DNA from: SIG440 sp045120135
GTDB lineage: Bacteria > Bacillota > Clostridia > Monoglobales > Monoglobaceae
DNA: 31,232 bases
Assembly (NCBI GenBank): GCA_045120135.1
Contig: JBGVEN010000011.1
Span: forward strand, 1-31,232
Direction of reading: 5' to 3'
The notes beneath the pieces are model-generated. The model saw only the letters and a list, made by a program, of their open reading frames with translations, made no database searches and was not told where the DNA came from. The translations under genes and the position numbers were made by a program. Below are positions 1 to 7,838 of this stretch, one piece after another (position 1 is the stretch's first letter; each line of letters begins with the position of its first letter).

Positions 1-892
1 TTAAATCAATTTCACCGCTGTCAATAGCATCAAGAATATCCTGAGCCCACGGAACAAGAAGCCACACAATTGTGCAACGCTCCTGACTTGCGGTTTCAAT
101 TATAAGACTTGGCTTTGTACCCTTAAGTAAAACAGCCTTACTGCCTGCAACAAGTGAGCCGAACCAATGCATTTTTGCACCTGTATGATAAAGGGGCGGA
201 ATACAGAGGAACACATCGTCCTTTGTTTGTGAATGATGGCTTTGCTCTGTCATTGCTGCGTGCATAAGACTTCTGTGCTTATGTATAATTGCCTTGGGGA
301 AGCCTGTTGTACCCGAGGAGAAGTAAATCGCCGCATCGTCATCATCAGTCAGCTTGATTTGCGGACTCTTACTTGAGCAGTATGAAACCAAACTGTCATA
401 GCTTTCAGCAAACGTAGGACAGTCCTCGCCGTGATAAAGCCACATTTTTATACGCTTTACACGATGACAAATCTGCTCAACACGTCCTGTAAATTCCGGA
501 CCAAATATTAAAACATCAGCATCTGCCAGTTCAAGGCAGTATTTAATTTCATCCGAAGCATAACGATAGTTCAGTGGAACCGCCATGGCACCAGCTTTGA
601 GAGTACCAAAGTAAATCGGCAACCACTCAATGCAGTTCATAAGCAGGATTGCAACCTTATCGTCCTTTTTGATACCACGTGATAACAAAAAGTTCGCAAA
701 ACGATTTGCACGCTTATTGAACTCACTCCATGTAATTTCCTTTCTGTATGCCTCGTTGGGGTTCGACTCAATAAGTGAATATTCACGCCATGTAAGTCTT
801 GAATGATTCTCCATCTGAGGGTTAATCTCAATTAGGCTGACATCATTTGGATAAAAGTCAGCGTTCTTTTGTAAAATCTCTGTAATCGGCAT
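1..892 (-). CDS. AMP-binding acyl-CoA synthetase / acid-CoA ligase, C-terminus outside window
   Basis: The N-terminal 297 residues of an ANL-superfamily adenylating enzyme are visible; the rest lies beyond the left edge. The phosphate-binding signature SSGTTGFPKA is near residues 190-200, preceded by a typical N-terminal domain (ITWSEFNKRANRFANFL, then GAMAVPLNYR). Such enzymes activate a carboxylic acid as an acyl-adenylate and pass it to CoA; the acid cannot be told from this half. The ATG at 892 follows AAAGGAG at good spacing. It lies 73 nt downstream of the symporter gene on the same strand with no visible promoter between, so it is probably the second gene of the T-box operon. This suggests the transported compound or a breakdown product is the acid that is activated (inference). 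Confidence 0.9.
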   Translation of the reverse strand, partial: MPITEILQKNADFYPNDVSLIEINPQMENHSRLTWREYSLIESNPNEAYRKEITWSEFNKRANRFANFLLSRGIKKDDKVAILLMNCIEWLPIYFGTLKAGAMAVPLNYRYASDEIKYCLELADADVLIFGPEFTGRVEQICHRVKRIKMWLYHGEDCPTFAESYDSLVSYCSSKSPQIKLTDDDDAAIYFSSGTTGFPKAIIHKHRSLMHAAMTEQSHHSQTKDDVFLCIPPLYHTGAKMHWFGSLVAGSKAVLLKGTKPSLIIETASQERCTIVWLLVPWAQDILDAIDSGEIDL

Positions 893-914
893 TTTTTTCT
901 CCTTTATCAAACGT

Positions 915-952
915 CAGAAAAGGCCGTCCTAATATCCGGACACGCCTTTCTG
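915..952. other. Intercistronic hairpin between symporter and ligase genes
   Basis: CAGAAAAGGC (915-924) pairs with GCCTTTCTG (944-952), with an inner GTCC/GGAC helix. The T-tract follows it only on the plus strand, so it is a poor terminator for the minus-strand operon in which it sits. It may protect the 3' end of the symporter message or partly reduce read-through. Confidence 0.5.
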
Positions 953-965
953 TTTTTGTTAAAAA

Positions 966-2510
966 TTAGTCACCCAATGATTTTTTTGCAGGGACAATTA
1001 CTTCCTTATTATAACAAGCAAACATTTCTTCTGTCAATGCTTTATCCGGTTTTTTTGTAATAATACTTGCAATCGGGACAATAACCAGACCACCAAGCAT
1101 TACCACAACACCGCAATTAATAGGTGACTGCAAAGCAATCGGGAACGAAGAGCGTAAAAGCATATTCAAAATCATTACGCCTGAACCGAAAATGAAGCTT
1201 GCCCAAACCGAAGCTTTTGTAGTCTTCTTCCAGTACAATCCGTACATAAAAGGAGCAAGGAATGCTCCGGCTAAAGCACCCCAGGAAATGCCCATCATAT
1301 CGGCAATTGCACTGAGCTTATCCTTATTGAGTGCTATGTATGCCGAAACAGCAATAAATACTACTATCAATACGCGCATAATAAAAATTTGGCGCTTTTC
1401 AGACATATTTTTTACTATATTATCCTTAATTAAATCCAAGGTAAGTGTTGAACTTGATGTGAGAACAAGTGACGAAAGCGTTGACATTGATGCAGAAAGA
1501 ACCAGCACAATAACTATTGCAATAAGAACATCCGGGAGTCCCGACAGCATTGTTGGAATAATTGCGTCAAAGCCGCCAATAATTGAGCCGTCAGCGCCAA
1601 AGCTGAGTTTGTCTGTAAAGAGTCTTCCAAAGCCGCCAAGGAAGTAGCATCCACCTGCAACGATAACCGCAAATACAGTTGAAATTATTGTACCCTTTGT
1701 AATATCCTTTTCGCTTTTGATAGCATAAAACTTTTGAACCATTTGAGGAAGGCCCCATGTGCCAAGCGATGTAAGAATAACTACAAACATAAGTCCGAGC
1801 GGGTCGGGACCAAAGAACGAATTAAATGCACCCGGGGCATTGCCCTGAACATTTATCTCCGCAAGTCCGTTAAGAGACTCGATAAATCCACCATTTTGCG
1901 AAAGAACCGCAGCTATAACTGCAACTATACCGATGATCATAATTACGCCTTGAATAAAGTCATTAATCGCTGTTGCCATATATCCGCCGGCAATAACATA
2001 AATACCGGTGAGAACCGCCATAACAATAACACATACAGAGTAGCTTATTCCAGGAAACGCCATCTCAAAAAGTCTGGAAAGACCATTATAAAGTGATGCC
2101 GTGTAGGGAATAAGAAAGACAAACACAATAAGTGACGCTGCAATTTTGAGTGCATTGCTCTTATATCTTTTCCCAAAGAATTCCGGCATTGTTGCACTCT
2201 CAAGCTTCTGAGTCATAAGTCTTGTACGTCTGCCAAGAACCATCCACGCCAGAAGCGAGCCAAGAACTGCATTTCCAATACCTATCCATGTTGAAGCTAT
2301 ACCAAACTTCCAACCGAACTGACCTGCGTAACCTACAAAAATAACAGCCGAAAAATACGATGTTCCGTAAGCAAAGGCTGTGAGCCACGGACCAACCGCT
2401 CTACCGCCAAGAACAAAACCTCTTACATCCGTTGAATGCTTTCTGCAATAAAGCCCTACCGCAATCATCACCGCAAAGAAAACAATCAACATTCCAATTT
2501 TAATACCCAT
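966..2510 (-). CDS. Sodium:solute symporter (SSS family), under T-box control
   Basis: A 514-residue protein with about 13 predicted hydrophobic helices and the SSS-family hallmarks near the N-terminus (FVLGGRAVGPWLTAFAYGTSYFSAVIFVGYAG) and the GTWGLPQMVQKFYA segment around residue 250. The family couples Na+ entry to uptake of amino acids, sugars, sialic acid, pantothenate or carboxylates. The leader carries a tyrosine-specifying T-box, so substrates linked to tyrosine supply are the best guess. A palindrome upstream of the promoter is shared with a cell-wall-sugar-type operon at 5036-7801, which argues for a second input. The ATG at 2510 follows AAAGGGTG by 8 nt. Length is normal for the family. 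The substrate is not determined by sequence. Confidence 0.9.
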   Translation of the reverse strand: MGIKIGMLIVFFAVMIAVGLYCRKHSTDVRGFVLGGRAVGPWLTAFAYGTSYFSAVIFVGYAGQFGWKFGIASTWIGIGNAVLGSLLAWMVLGRRTRLMTQKLESATMPEFFGKRYKSNALKIAASLIVFVFLIPYTASLYNGLSRLFEMAFPGISYSVCVIVMAVLTGIYVIAGGYMATAINDFIQGVIMIIGIVAVIAAVLSQNGGFIESLNGLAEINVQGNAPGAFNSFFGPDPLGLMFVVILTSLGTWGLPQMVQKFYAIKSEKDITKGTIISTVFAVIVAGGCYFLGGFGRLFTDKLSFGADGSIIGGFDAIIPTMLSGLPDVLIAIVIVLVLSASMSTLSSLVLTSSSTLTLDLIKDNIVKNMSEKRQIFIMRVLIVVFIAVSAYIALNKDKLSAIADMMGISWGALAGAFLAPFMYGLYWKKTTKASVWASFIFGSGVMILNMLLRSSFPIALQSPINCGVVVMLGGLVIVPIASIITKKPDKALTEEMFACYNKEVIVPAKKSLGD

Positions 2511-2545
2511 AAAAAAATCACCCTTTCTTTTTCAGGGCGATGTAT

Positions 2546-2828
2546 AAAAAAATCGCCCTCCAGATTTAATCTGAGGACGAGAAGTTCCCGTGGTACCACC
2601 TCAATTCGCCAAAGCCTTACAGCCCTGACCTTATCAGGTATCAATTAACACCCTTGTTCTATAACGGGAACTCCCGTTGCAGCCTACTCAGCTTCCCTTT
2701 CGGTGCACTGCTAACAGAATGTATTCAGACAAGCCCTTGTCGTTGCCTCACACCACCCGGCAACTCTCTGAAGACTCCGCACAAGTCCTACTTGTTTCTG
2801 CTCAAACGCATTTGTTTCTTTATGAGTT
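2546..2828 (-). promoter_or_regulatory. T-box leader, tyrosine specifier (TAC)
   Basis: All expected T-box parts are visible on the minus strand. Stem I has a lower helix GCAGAA/TTCTGT, the AGTA/GAA loop-E motif closed by GGAC/GTCT, the AGAGAG bulge and the GGGTGGTG distal region. In the specifier loop, GAA is followed by TAC (2721-2723) and A, so the codon read is tyrosine. The T-box sequence GAGGTGGTACCACGGG (about 2587-2602) contains TGGT, which fits the ACCA end of tRNA-Tyr. The terminator (2546-2580) has a 12-bp stem closed by TCGTCCTC and GAGGGCGA, then seven T. Known mechanism: uncharged tRNA-Tyr stabilises the antiterminator, switching on the symporter and probably the ligase gene. 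Confidence 0.93.
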
Positions 2829-2834
2829 TTATTA

Positions 2835-2863
2835 ATTTTATCACTCTGCCGCGATAAAGTCAA
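2835..2863 (-). promoter_or_regulatory. Sigma-A promoter for the T-box/symporter operon
   Basis: TTGACT at 2858-2863 and TAAAAT at 2835-2840 on the minus strand, 17 bp apart. Transcription would begin near 2828, just ahead of Stem I of the T-box. Confidence 0.88.
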
Positions 2864-2884
2864 GAGTTTTTTTAACTTTTTTCT

Positions 2885-2897
2885 CAACTGTCAGTTG
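2885..2897. promoter_or_regulatory. Palindromic operator candidate, site A
   Basis: CAACTGTCAGTTG is a perfect 6-1-6 inverted repeat between the divergent promoters of the symporter operon and the XRE-kinase/murQ operon. It starts 21 bp upstream of the leftward -35 box and ends 30 bp upstream of the rightward one. The same element, with one changed base over 15 positions, recurs at 7889-7901. Its centre is near -63 relative to the leftward start and near -72 relative to the rightward start, positions typical of class I activators. The likely binder is the adjacent XRE-domain protein (inference). Confidence 0.65.
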
Positions 2898-2927
2898 TTT
2901 TTTCTTGTGCGTTAGCTACACAAGACA

Positions 2928-2956
2928 TTGACTATACAACTCCGATGTGATATATT
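2928..2956 (+). promoter_or_regulatory. Sigma-A promoter for XRE-kinase/murQ operon
   Basis: TTGACT at 2928-2933 and TATATT at 2951-2956, separated by 17 bp. A start near 2963 leaves a short leader before the ATG at 2988. Confidence 0.85.
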
Positions 2957-2987
2957 TACTTTACAAGCCAAAAACGAGGTGAATTTA

Positions 2988-4142
2988 ATGTATAATCCCA
3001 AAGTTCTTGCTCAGAATATTCGTAAATATCGCACGCAAAAAAAACTCACACAGGCAGACCTTGCAACTGAACTGTTTGTTACACCGCAATGTGTTTCAAA
3101 ATGGGAGTGTGGAACGGCAACACCTGATATCGAAACTCTTTACAATATGTGTGAGATTTTTGACGTGTCGTCTTCTACAATTTTAGGTGATGTTCAAAGC
3201 GGAACCTCCGAAGACGTAATAATAGGCATTGACGGTGGCGGAACAAAAACAGAATTTATACTGTTTACTCCCAGCGGACATATTGTAAAGCGTGTTGTTT
3301 TAGAGGGATGTAACCCTAACTCCCACGGCTTTGAGACCACATTTCGTGTACTTAGGACAGGAATAGATTTGCTACTGGCAGTTCGACCTGATGTGTTAGG
3401 GGTATTTGCCGGAATTTCCGGATGTATGTCGGGAACAGCACGTGACAAGATTTACAGTTTTTTTAAAAAACAATATAAAACAGTGAATGTTTCTATTAAC
3501 TCTGATATGATAAATGTTGTACGGAGCGTTGACAACCACAAAAAGTTTATTGCGGCAATATGCGGCACCGGCTCGGTAGTATATGCATCTGACGGCAGAG
3601 ATATGTATCGTATCGGCGGCTGGGGATACTACTTTGATGATGTTTGCAGCGGATATGCAATAGGCAGGGATGCTATCAAAGCAGTTCTTGCAATTGAAGA
3701 CGGGTTTGGCGAAGAAACTATAATAAAAGACCTGCTTTATCGCGAGCTTGGCTCAACCGTTTGGAAACAAGTATCAGACATATACCAAAAGGGTAAGGAA
3801 TACATAGCCTCATTCTCTCACATTGTATTTGAGGCATATCGCAAGGGCGATGCTGTTGCACACAAAATTGTTGAAGAAAATGTACGGGATATATCGGTCC
3901 GTATTATGGCGGCAAAGCAAAAATATGATTGTGGTTCGACCGCAATTGTTGCCGGCGGAATAACCAAACAAAAGGATATTCTTCTTCCATTCCTTGAAAA
4001 AGAGACAAAAGGTGAAGTAACCATTCTCTTTCCGGATATGTCGCCCATATACGGAGCGTGTATTGAGGGGTGTAATCTTTACTCAGCCCCCGGCAAGGAC
4101 TTTAAAAAGAATTTTTCAGAAGATTATATGAAGGAGATATAA
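2988..4142 (+). CDS. XRE helix-turn-helix fused to BadF/NAGK-type sugar kinase domain
   Basis: A 384-residue fusion. Residues about 5-65 form an XRE/Cro-type HTH (LAQNIRKYRTQKKLTQADLA, VTPQCVSKWECG). Residues about 77-363 form an ASKHA hexokinase fold of the BadF/BcrA/NAGK group: phosphate-1 loop DGGGTKT (82-88), GTGS (193-196), GGWGYYF (210-216), adenosine motif VAGG (321-324), then SPIYGA. This family includes clostridial MurK, a MurNAc/GlcNAc kinase whose gene neighbours murQ. The usual GDEGSG motif reads DDVCSG here, so activity may be weakened. The start at 2988 was chosen because GAGGTG precedes it; an upstream in-frame ATG at 2948 falls in the promoter. It is two bases from murQ. It may be a kinase, a sugar-sensing regulator, or both. 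Confidence 0.9.
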   Translation: MYNPKVLAQNIRKYRTQKKLTQADLATELFVTPQCVSKWECGTATPDIETLYNMCEIFDVSSSTILGDVQSGTSEDVIIGIDGGGTKTEFILFTPSGHIVKRVVLEGCNPNSHGFETTFRVLRTGIDLLLAVRPDVLGVFAGISGCMSGTARDKIYSFFKKQYKTVNVSINSDMINVVRSVDNHKKFIAAICGTGSVVYASDGRDMYRIGGWGYYFDDVCSGYAIGRDAIKAVLAIEDGFGEETIIKDLLYRELGSTVWKQVSDIYQKGKEYIASFSHIVFEAYRKGDAVAHKIVEENVRDISVRIMAAKQKYDCGSTAIVAGGITKQKDILLPFLEKETKGEVTILFPDMSPIYGACIEGCNLYSAPGKDFKKNFSEDYMKEI

Positions 4143-4144
4143 AA

Positions 4145-4954
4145 ATGCTTAAAACAGAATCAAGAAATCCAAAAACAACGCATATTGATAAAATGACCAG
4201 CCTTGAGATGGTAAAAATAATTAATGAAGAAAATATGAATTCGGTGAATGCTGTTGAAAAGGCTCTGCCCTCCATTGCGGAAGCAATTGAGGTTGTAGTT
4301 GACTCGCTCAATTCCGGCGGCAGAGTATTTTACATAGGTGCGGGAACCTCGGGCAGACTTGCGGTCAGTGATGCGGCTGAATGCCCACCGACTTATGGTG
4401 TTTCTTACGACCTTTTTAATGCAATTGTTGCAGGAGGCAGAGATGCAGTGTTCAAAGCGCAGGAAAATGTTGAAGACTCTGCCGAAGCAGGACAACGTGA
4501 CCTTTTGGCATACACCCCGACAAAGAACGATGTTGTAATCGGAATTTCAGCCTCGGGCGGTGCAGCTTACGTTTGTTCAGCACTTAGTCTTGCCCGTGAA
4601 GTTGGTGCAGCAACCATTTCGATTAGCAGTAACAGCGAGGCAAAAATTGCAAAAGATGCTACAATTGCAATTTGGGCAGATACCGGTGCTGAAGTTATAA
4701 CCGGCTCTACCAGAATGAAATCCGGAAATGCACAGAAAATGATTCTTAATATGATTTCCACCTGTGCAATGGTAAGAACCGGCAAGGTTTACGAAAACCT
4801 TATGATTAATCTCCGTCCCACAAACATAAAGCTTACCGCAAGAATGGTTGGTATAGTAAGAGACCTTACCGGGCTTGACGAAAATGGTTCAAAAAAACTT
4901 CTTGATGAAAACGACTGGAATATAAGAAAAGCTGTTGACAGCTTTAAGGAATAA
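4145..4954 (+). CDS. murQ: N-acetylmuramic acid 6-phosphate etherase
   Basis: A 269-residue single-SIS protein that cleaves the D-lactyl ether of MurNAc-6-phosphate to give GlcNAc-6-phosphate in the cytoplasm, a step of cell-wall sugar recycling or use. Visible motifs: TESRNPKT at the N-terminus, GAGTSGRLAVSDAAECPPT (65-83), AGG near 96, ENVED (107-111), ITGSTRMKSGNAQK (185-198), GKVYENLM (213-220). Glu79 and Glu110 sit 31 residues apart, matching the two catalytic glutamates of E. coli MurQ (Glu83, Glu114). The usual ASGRTPYV is ASGGAAYV here, a local deviation. It is slightly shorter than most MurQ proteins (about 300) because of a short C-terminal region. AAGGAGAT precedes the start, and it is co-transcribed with the XRE-kinase gene. 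Confidence 0.93.
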   Translation: MLKTESRNPKTTHIDKMTSLEMVKIINEENMNSVNAVEKALPSIAEAIEVVVDSLNSGGRVFYIGAGTSGRLAVSDAAECPPTYGVSYDLFNAIVAGGRDAVFKAQENVEDSAEAGQRDLLAYTPTKNDVVIGISASGGAAYVCSALSLAREVGAATISISSNSEAKIAKDATIAIWADTGAEVITGSTRMKSGNAQKMILNMISTCAMVRTGKVYENLMINLRPTNIKLTARMVGIVRDLTGLDENGSKKLLDENDWNIRKAVDSFKE

Positions 4955-4958
4955 ATTT

Positions 4959-4993
4959 AAAAAGCTGAATGGTTATCAACCATTCAGCTTTTT
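4959..4993 (+). terminator. Intrinsic terminator after murQ (bidirectional)
   Basis: A perfect 16-bp stem (4959-4974 with 4978-4993) with loop ATC; the arms end in five A and five T. It ends the murQ transcript and can also act on the facing acetyltransferase transcript. Confidence 0.9.
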
Positions 4994-5019
4994 GATTCTT
5001 CGCGTTGCTCAGAATGACA
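4994..5019. repeat. Fragment of a common Firmicutes interspersed repeat (GATTCTTCGC...AATGACA)
   Basis: The stretch from GATTCTTCGCG to GCTCAGAATGACA resembles a short dispersed repeat often seen between genes in gut Firmicutes. Only one copy is in this window, so repeat status rests on recall and not on comparison here. Confidence 0.4.
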
Positions 5020-5035
5020 TCGTATATTGGTTTGT

Positions 5036-6166
5036 TTACGCAAGATACGGTGCATTAATTGGAAGCGGCAGCCACGATTTAACTGCAGCATCATATTCAC
5101 CATAGACATTAGGTGTGAAGTTAAACAAAAAGTCGTAAACTTCAAAGCCTTTGAGGTTATACTTTGCTTCACCCTCAAATTTTTTAACCGAGGCTCTTCT
5201 ATCCTTTACTGCAATTTTATATTTGCCAAACAAATCAGAATCCAGCGTTATCTCTCCGTCACAAAGATTTTCATTGTCAATTTTAAGCTGCAAAAAGGCT
5301 TTTACAACTTTTTCAAAATTTATAATTTTGAAATTTGCCGGATTGAGTATTTCAAAACCGCTGCAATTGGTCATACAGTTTTTCATAAGCTGTTTGTTAT
5401 AATCAGGAGCATAATACTCTGTTTCATCAAGGTTATTTGCAAGCAGGAATTCATATACCATTTCGGCAAAATCATTATAATCCCTAAGTGAAAGATACTT
5501 TATTCCGCTCTCTCCAAATGCAAATGAGCCGAAGAATTCACCGTTCTTAAACACACCAACGGGCTTTCTCCAACGGGCACGGTATACCATAAGCAGCTCG
5601 TCTGCCCGTCTTTCGATATGTACCTTTTGTGCGTCACTTATCGCAATCGCCTCGTCAAGGAGGTCTTCTCTGGTACTTAAATCAATGAACTCAAACATAT
5701 TATTATGCTTATACCGCTTTGAAAGGTCTGACATCTGGAACAAAAATCTATATTCCACACCGCAAAGCTCGTAACCAAAATACTGATAGCGGGTTCTTGC
5801 CCCGTGAAGATACGAAAGGTCAAATTTATCCTCGTACAACGACTTATCAACTGCATCAAACATAATTTTCATCAAACCCTTGCCGCGTGCTTCTTTGGCA
5901 ACAGCAACATTACCCGATGAAGAGATTTTAAGAGTTTCACCACCTACGTGATAGGTCATTTCACAGTTTGAGATACAGCCGTGGATTTCACCATTTTCAG
6001 AGAATGCCGCAAAGTGGTCAGAAAGCTGACGTGCACCCTTTGCAAATACTCTGGGGTACATTTCGCCAAAGTCCTTTTTCACTCCGTTTTTTGCAAAAGC
6101 TTCTGACAGAACATCTGCTGCTTTTTCACGGATATCCTCTGTCCATCTTACCATTTTGTATGACAT
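5036..6166 (-). CDS. GNAT acetyltransferase, Eis-like
   Basis: A 376-residue protein with an N-terminal GNAT domain (acetyl-CoA motif around 84-100: SSGNVAVAKEARGKGLM) followed by a second GNAT-like half and a C-terminal sterol-carrier-like region (ending near LFNFTPNVYGEYDAAV), the layout of Eis-type acetyltransferases. Members acetylate amines such as aminoglycosides or polyamines; the true substrate here is unknown. Its ATG is three bases after the stop of the double-SIS gene, so the two are translated together. That pairing makes an amino sugar or amino-sugar-containing compound a reasonable substrate guess (inference). No signal peptide. Confidence 0.85.
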   Translation of the reverse strand: MSYKMVRWTEDIREKAADVLSEAFAKNGVKKDFGEMYPRVFAKGARQLSDHFAAFSENGEIHGCISNCEMTYHVGGETLKISSSGNVAVAKEARGKGLMKIMFDAVDKSLYEDKFDLSYLHGARTRYQYFGYELCGVEYRFLFQMSDLSKRYKHNNMFEFIDLSTREDLLDEAIAISDAQKVHIERRADELLMVYRARWRKPVGVFKNGEFFGSFAFGESGIKYLSLRDYNDFAEMVYEFLLANNLDETEYYAPDYNKQLMKNCMTNCSGFEILNPANFKIINFEKVVKAFLQLKIDNENLCDGEITLDSDLFGKYKIAVKDRRASVKKFEGEAKYNLKGFEVYDFLFNFTPNVYGEYDAAVKSWLPLPINAPYLA

Positions 6167-6169
6167 AGT

Positions 6170-7801
6170 TTATTCCCCTTTAACTCCTAGTTTTTGTATT
6201 GCTTTTTGCGCAGGCGATGCGTTCTCACCGCTTGCTTTTACCTTGAGATATTGGTATGAAAGTTCCTCAAGGGCTGTTTCATATTTAACACCGCAAAGCT
6301 CCGAAATTATACGCGAGCCACGGTCAATAAGCTTTTTATTTGACATATCCAGAAAAGTCATATAGTTGCCGCTTATTCTGCCAAAAAGTGCTGCCGTTGA
6401 CGTAGAAATAGCATTTAATATCATCTTCATTCCTATATGCTCAAAAATCTCAAGCATTGTTTCACAGCCTGATGGATTAAAAATAAGTTCAAACTTCCGT
6501 TTGTATGGCACGGCACATTTTTCAAAACATTCTGTTGCCGGCTTGGTATCTATCCAAACAGCTATAGTATCTTTTTTTTCTTCCCTTTCAATATCACATT
6601 CACACCCAATTTCAAATTCCGAAAGTCTATCAAACGAAATGTCCGGAATTTTTTCGTTAACGCCAAGGCTGCGGTAAACCTCCTCCGTCCACTCAATACA
6701 TCTCGGCGCTCTGCCAAAGCAGTCCTCCCACGCTTCATGGGTAGAAAGTGACGGGTTCTTTGCAAACGCCCACGAAAGTTCCAAATCCTTACGGCATTGC
6801 TGACGGATTGGAGGCATTGCAAATGTCGGAGGTCGCTCGGTTGAGTCGGTCAGTATATCCAGCATAAAGTTCTCCGTGAAATATGTAACATAACCACCAT
6901 TTTTATATAACTCTGACTCGCATACGGCATAGTCTGCAATTGCTTTTACACACGCATCTGCTGTTATATTGGAAATCATGTTTTCAAAACCGTCGCAAAG
7001 ATACTGTTTTGAAACATTCCCGTCGCACATTTGTGCAAGTACTATCTCAAATGCCGACATAATTATTGCCTGCTCAATCGATGACGACTGCATTCTAGTT
7101 GAGCCGGTAACTGCCATTGCGCCGCAGGGGAGATACACTACCGCAACATCGTCACGACTGTAAAGCTTATCCGCTCTTTCCATATTGCCCATAAGCTTTT
7201 GAGGGTCACTGCACACAATCATATACACAAACGCACCACGCTCGGCTGCCCGTTGTGCCGTACCAAGTACCGAGGTTGTTTCCGCAGTTGCCGTAACTCC
7301 AATTATCAAATCACCCTTGCCTACCTCAAGCTCGTCCACCTGCTTTGCGCTAAGAGACTGATAATCCTCAAAGAACTCCACCGCACGGATAACTGCATAG
7401 TCGCCACCGGTCATTATTGTTGTAATCTGCTTGCCAAACTCCGGTCTTTGATACCTTTGAGCCGCCCGTCTGAATGCACGTTCCGCACCCATACATAGTC
7501 TGCCCGAAGAGCCGCATCCGGAAAGAATAATTCTGCCGCCGCCCATAAGTGTCTCTTTTATTTTTTCGCAAAATCTATCAAAGCTTTCACTTGAAAGTGC
7601 ACTTTTATAGAGTTCTGTTAAATCCGCATCCACCGAGAAAAGTGTTCTTACACCATCTGCCGGACATTCTTTGAATATTTTGTCAAGATTCCGTGTTTTG
7701 GGGTTGGATTGCTCAGCCTCAACAAAACCCATCCGATAATCCTTTGAATTTTCAAGGAAGTCCTTTGCCATCTCGGCAGCCTTTATTATAAAGCTATCCA
7801 T
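6170..7801 (-). CDS. Double-SIS MurQ/GKRP-like protein
   Basis: A 543-residue protein resembling MurQ over two tandem SIS domains, the architecture of animal glucokinase regulatory protein (GKRP). It has EQSNPKTRNLD near residue 30 (MurQ: TESRNPKT), SGCGSSGRL near 94-102, AVEFFED near 141-146, VTGSTRMQSSS near 231-241, and in the second half IGMKMILNAISTSTAALFGR, like the MurQ C-terminal helix block. The first catalytic glutamate of MurQ (DAAECPPT) is replaced by GAERAFRR, while the second (AVE..ED) remains, so etherase activity is doubtful. The ATG at 7801 follows GAGGTGA by 5 nt; an upstream in-frame GTG at 7810 lies in that ribosome site. It could be a sugar-phosphate-binding regulator or a divergent etherase. 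Confidence 0.87.
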   Translation of the reverse strand: MDSFIIKAAEMAKDFLENSKDYRMGFVEAEQSNPKTRNLDKIFKECPADGVRTLFSVDADLTELYKSALSSESFDRFCEKIKETLMGGGRIILSGCGSSGRLCMGAERAFRRAAQRYQRPEFGKQITTIMTGGDYAVIRAVEFFEDYQSLSAKQVDELEVGKGDLIIGVTATAETTSVLGTAQRAAERGAFVYMIVCSDPQKLMGNMERADKLYSRDDVAVVYLPCGAMAVTGSTRMQSSSIEQAIIMSAFEIVLAQMCDGNVSKQYLCDGFENMISNITADACVKAIADYAVCESELYKNGGYVTYFTENFMLDILTDSTERPPTFAMPPIRQQCRKDLELSWAFAKNPSLSTHEAWEDCFGRAPRCIEWTEEVYRSLGVNEKIPDISFDRLSEFEIGCECDIEREEKKDTIAVWIDTKPATECFEKCAVPYKRKFELIFNPSGCETMLEIFEHIGMKMILNAISTSTAALFGRISGNYMTFLDMSNKKLIDRGSRIISELCGVKYETALEELSYQYLKVKASGENASPAQKAIQKLGVKGE

Positions 7802-7838
7802 ACTAATCACCTCATAAATTGCCTTAACTTATACAATA

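Noticed and set aside
1192..1647. A 151-codon plus-strand reading frame inside the symporter gene
   Set aside because: It is antisense to a clear SSS-family protein, has no ribosome site and no recognisable domain.
2535..2558. GGGCGAT/ATCGCCC hairpin just before the symporter gene, considered as a second terminator
   Set aside because: It is followed by GAAAAAG on the minus strand with no T-run, and shares an arm with the T-box terminator. It is probably an alternative fold of that element.
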